A stretch of 64,000 bases of DNA from Alisma plantago-aquatica. Lineage: Eukaryota; Streptophyta; Magnoliopsida; Alismatales; Alismataceae. Positions 61,549-64,000 of the stretch are shown here, piece after piece. The position numbers and the translations under genes were made by a program. The stretch is taken from NCBI GenBank assembly GCA_963693085.1, contig OY856410.1, forward strand, positions 883,706,335 to 883,770,334. Reading direction: 5' to 3'. Position 1 is the first letter of the stretch. The number at the start of each line of letters is the position of its first letter. The notes under the pieces were generated by a model that was not told the DNA's origin, did no database searches, and saw nothing but the letters and a program-made list of their open reading frames with translations.

Positions 61549-63104
61549 ATTGAGTGATACCTTGTTTTAATCAAACCCTAATCACATGATGGTGATGTGC
61601 TGACTTGTGTTAGTCAATGAGGATTTAACCCAACCTAATCTAGAGTGGTGTAATCACCATCTACTAGTTAGAGGAGAGAGAAGGTACCAATTATGGTGGA
61701 AACTCAAGTAAAATACCTTCAATATAGATGAATTTGCATGAATAGGGTATGATCCACTATGTGAAATCATGGAAACCCTAACTATGATAATTGATGAATC
61801 TTAACCTAACCTGAGAGCACCAAAGGTGATGTTTTCTCATACATGATGATGATATGAGTTCAATTCATGTAATGTGAGTAGTAAACCCTAACTTTAAGGG
61901 TAATGACATGTAATGTGAATAGTAAACCCTAATTCAAGGGTGATGACATGTAATGTGAATAGTAAACCCTGATTCTAGGGTGAGGGAATGTAATGTGTGC
62001 CTTAAAACACTATTTGATGAAAACCAGGGAAACCTAGCTCTTGTAAGAGTAGGGAGATACAACTTCTTTAAATGAGTTATTTATTGTTATCAGTTGAATT
62101 GACCATGTAGGTTCCTATATGAGGATGATCATATCCAGGTATGGATGATGATGCTATATTCATTGAAAGCTTGTTGTTAGCTTTATGAATAGTGATATAT
62201 TCTGGTGCCTTGTTAGTGGCATCTTATGAGATGGATGGGCTGTGAGAGCTATGAGTACCATCAAGGTCATGCTTAACAGATGACTTGTGATGAGAGAATT
62301 GAGAAATGATAATTGATGTAAGTTAGACTTGTTACATTTAGTATCCTTCTTTCTTAGCTGCTATGCTAATGTTTAATATTCAAGAACATGTATGTTATCT
62401 GAAAAGTGATAACTTATGAGTTTGATAGGTTGAATGAGTCATGAGTAATATGCGCTGATGTTCATCAAAGGTCATATTATTTAGATGATCAGATAAAATA
62501 ATATGTTGTTGGTAATAAATGTTATAATTAGTTCAGGGGTTTGGACTCTCACTTTCTGGATTCTTAGTGATAAGATGTTTAGGGATTGATATCCCTATGT
62601 TAAATTATGAAATGTGATCCTGATATAGAGTGTTACTATGTGAAGTTCTATTACAAGATAATCCTATGAAAGTCTTAACTGCAGACTTATGGGTGATGAA
62701 TGTAAATAACCCTTGTGTCACTTGAGTATGGTTAAGTATGATTTCATGTGTACTAATCATACAGTTATGTTATGGATTTGGAATCCTAACACCTTGTAGG
62801 AAAGGGTATGGCTACAGGCCATGATATCCCTTATTATAATGCCAGGTGATGGATATATGATATAAGCCTGAAGAGAGCCAGTGTGGTGATGATGGATTTA
62901 TAATAAATAGATGTTATACATGTCCTTTTATTTCTAAAAGAAAAGTGATATGTGGGTTTATCTTAGAGATGCTTTACTTCTAGTAGGAGGAATAGATTAC
63001 AATATGTGAAACATTGTTCTAACTACTCCTAAAATATATATGACTTCTTTGTGTACTGTTATTCTCTTATTATGTAATAATCATATTTCTGGCGAAGGGT
63101 TATA

Positions 63105-63317
63105 ACTCCCACTGGGACAATTATTTAAGATTGTCTCACCCCGTAGATTTCAACTTTTTAGGTGGTCACCAAGGACGAAGGGACCAAACTCCAGGTGACC
63201 AGTATCAGCAGCAGCAACACCCGGAGCAGCAGTAAATCTCAGGTGGAGATTCAGACTGCTGAGTTATATAGATAGATAGTCAGTCCTATGCGTCCTCTGT
63301 ACTCTCAGGTCCTTGGA
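63105..63317 (+). promoter_or_regulatory. Conserved LTR promoter/R blocks, element E
   Basis: GGTTATAACTCCCACTGG, hairpin arms GACAAT (63116-63121) and ATTGTC (63130-63135), TTTTTAGGTGG, then TGTACTCTCAGGTCCTTGG at 63299-63317, ahead of the LTR end and primer site. The layout fits TATA, transcription start and R region. Confidence 0.55.
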
Positions 63318-63576
63318 GTCATGGTCTGAGTTTTGATTCGTCTCTTGAGATTTTTGTAGCATGCTGTGTATAATTACTCAAGAAGTAATTAACAGAGATG
63401 TAAACAGTTTATCTTGAATCTATGAAAGGAGTTTTTATGGTTTCAATGTCTTATCTCAAAAAGTTTTATTTTCCGCCGATTTTTGGTATTCCGCTGCTAA
63501 ACGAATCGCTTCCGCTATGTTTACTTCGAAGTTCATGTGTTCATCTCAGACTTTGGAGATCTGAGCCCACAATTAG

Positions 63577-63588
63577 TGGTATCAGTGC
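63577..63588 (+). promoter_or_regulatory. Primer binding site of element E
   Basis: TGGTATCAGTGC, one base from the tRNA-Met complement TGGTATCAGAGC, five bases after the LTR end. Confidence 0.85.
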
Positions 63589-63702
63589 TCTAGGTTCGCT
63601 GAGTCTACAAAGGCATAGGACTTAGGATGTCGAGTCTATCCTTAGTGTTCCTTCCTTATCTAATAGAACCTTCTGCTCCTCAGGAGGAGAAGATATATAA
63701 GG

Positions 63703-64000
63703 ATGTCTGAGCCACATGAAGAGTACGTGGCGGAAAGTAGCATTGCCGCACCACAGGGAGGTGCAAGGCACCCAGAAATGGAGCAACCCTTACCTGAGCA
63801 ACCCAGGGAGCCACCCCAGTTTGACCCAACTGAAATAGAAAACCCAGCTGTCCATGCCTTATTTGATAAGTTTCTGATAGCCATAACACACATAGCAAAT
63901 AGGGTGCCACCATCTGCACCTAGGGTACCAGCCCATCAGGAAGGTTATGGAGATGGCAAGACTTTTGAGAGACTTCGCCGGGTGGGAGCCATAGACTATG
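63703..64000 (+). CDS. gag: Gag N-terminus of element E, cut by window end
   Basis: ATG at 63703, 131 bp after the LTR end, is the first start in the open frame; 99 codons are visible with no stop. The start is acidic/Pro-rich (MSEPHEEYVAES, EQPLPEQPREPP) and leads into GKTFERLRRVGAIDY, which matches the beginning of the conserved capsid-like domain in element A's Gag (GKTFERLRRVGASDY). In the family this protein forms the retrotransposon particle. Whether the rest is open cannot be seen. Confidence 0.85.
   Translation, partial: MSEPHEEYVAESSIAAPQGGARHPEMEQPLPEQPREPPQFDPTEIENPAVHALFDKFLIAITHIANRVPPSAPRVPAHQEGYGDGKTFERLRRVGAIDY

Larger units (their letters stand above)
59374..63571 (+). repeat. 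Element E 5' LTR
   Basis: 4,198 bp, from TATAACATCCCTGACC (TA where TG is expected) to GAGCCCACA. Contains palindromic CAAACGGTCT/AGACCGTTTG words (60160-60880), an 11-base C-run (60131-60141), the 26-bp array (61133-61548) and the conserved promoter/R blocks (63105-63317). Frames at 61254-61553 are products of the 26-bp repeat. Confidence 0.9.
59374..64000 (+). mobile_element. Element E: youngest nested Ty3 element, runs off the window
   Basis: Plus-strand 5' LTR 59374-63571, primer site, leader and the first 99 codons of gag, open to the window end. Left flank GTAAT is the expected half of a target-site duplication. It sits inside D, which sits inside C, which sits inside H, so it is the latest event of that line. 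Confidence 0.9.

Noticed and set aside
61254..61553. A 99-codon open frame with repeated HTRFN/PVSTQ motifs
   Set aside because: It is the translation of the 26-bp tandem repeat; the overlapping frame at 61306-61539 gives the same pattern. No start context or family match.

Overview
This is plant nuclear DNA made almost entirely of LTR retrotransposons. I see no host protein gene, rRNA, tRNA or CRISPR array. The evidence for a plant is tRNA-Met-type primer sites, very long (about 2.9-4.7 kb) LTRs, chromodomain-type Ty3/gypsy polyproteins, a copia Gag with two zinc knuckles, a DUF4283-type LINE relic, and deep nesting as in a large seed-plant genome. The species cannot be named from this window.

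Layout. 1-6.95 kb is old AT-rich sequence with a DUF4283/LINE relic (minus, 1-470) and a copia integrase relic (plus, 4032-4550). About 7.0-7.98 kb and 18.09-18.5 kb look like two halves of an old Tat-like Ty3 LTR (minus), and 18.5-20.6 kb is its decayed 3' internal part. Between the halves, 7978-18089, sits a minus-strand array LTR-internal-LTR-internal-LTR of a copia-derived element. It has no pol, but each internal region keeps an open ~300-codon Gag fragment.

20638-49211 is one Ty3 LTR (H, minus) cut into three pieces by insertions. Element A (22838-36014, minus, TSD TTCTC) is complete: two ~4.17 kb LTRs and a 1,566-codon gag-pol in one frame with 17 internal stops. Element F (36816-48987, plus, TSD GAATC) has 4.7 kb LTRs and no coding region, and part of its left LTR plus leader is inverted. 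Element C (49212-54849, minus) belongs to A's family and is cut by D (54850-59373, minus). D is cut by E (59374 to window end, plus), which has a 4.2 kb LTR, a primer site and the start of an open gag.

The stack therefore reads Tat-like > H > C > D > E, with A and F also inside H and the copia array inside the Tat-like LTR. H, A, C, E and F appear to be related (Tekay/Del-like by inspection). They share the LTR start motif, the primer-site leader, a 16-nt block AGGACCTGAGAGTACA and a promoter-proximal block, so they probably relied on a common machinery. The most notable points are the three-LTR Gag-only array with its palindromic CGGTCGA/TCGACCG clusters, the inversion inside non-autonomous F, polyproteins full of stops but without net frameshifts, and short blocks conserved across otherwise divergent LTRs.
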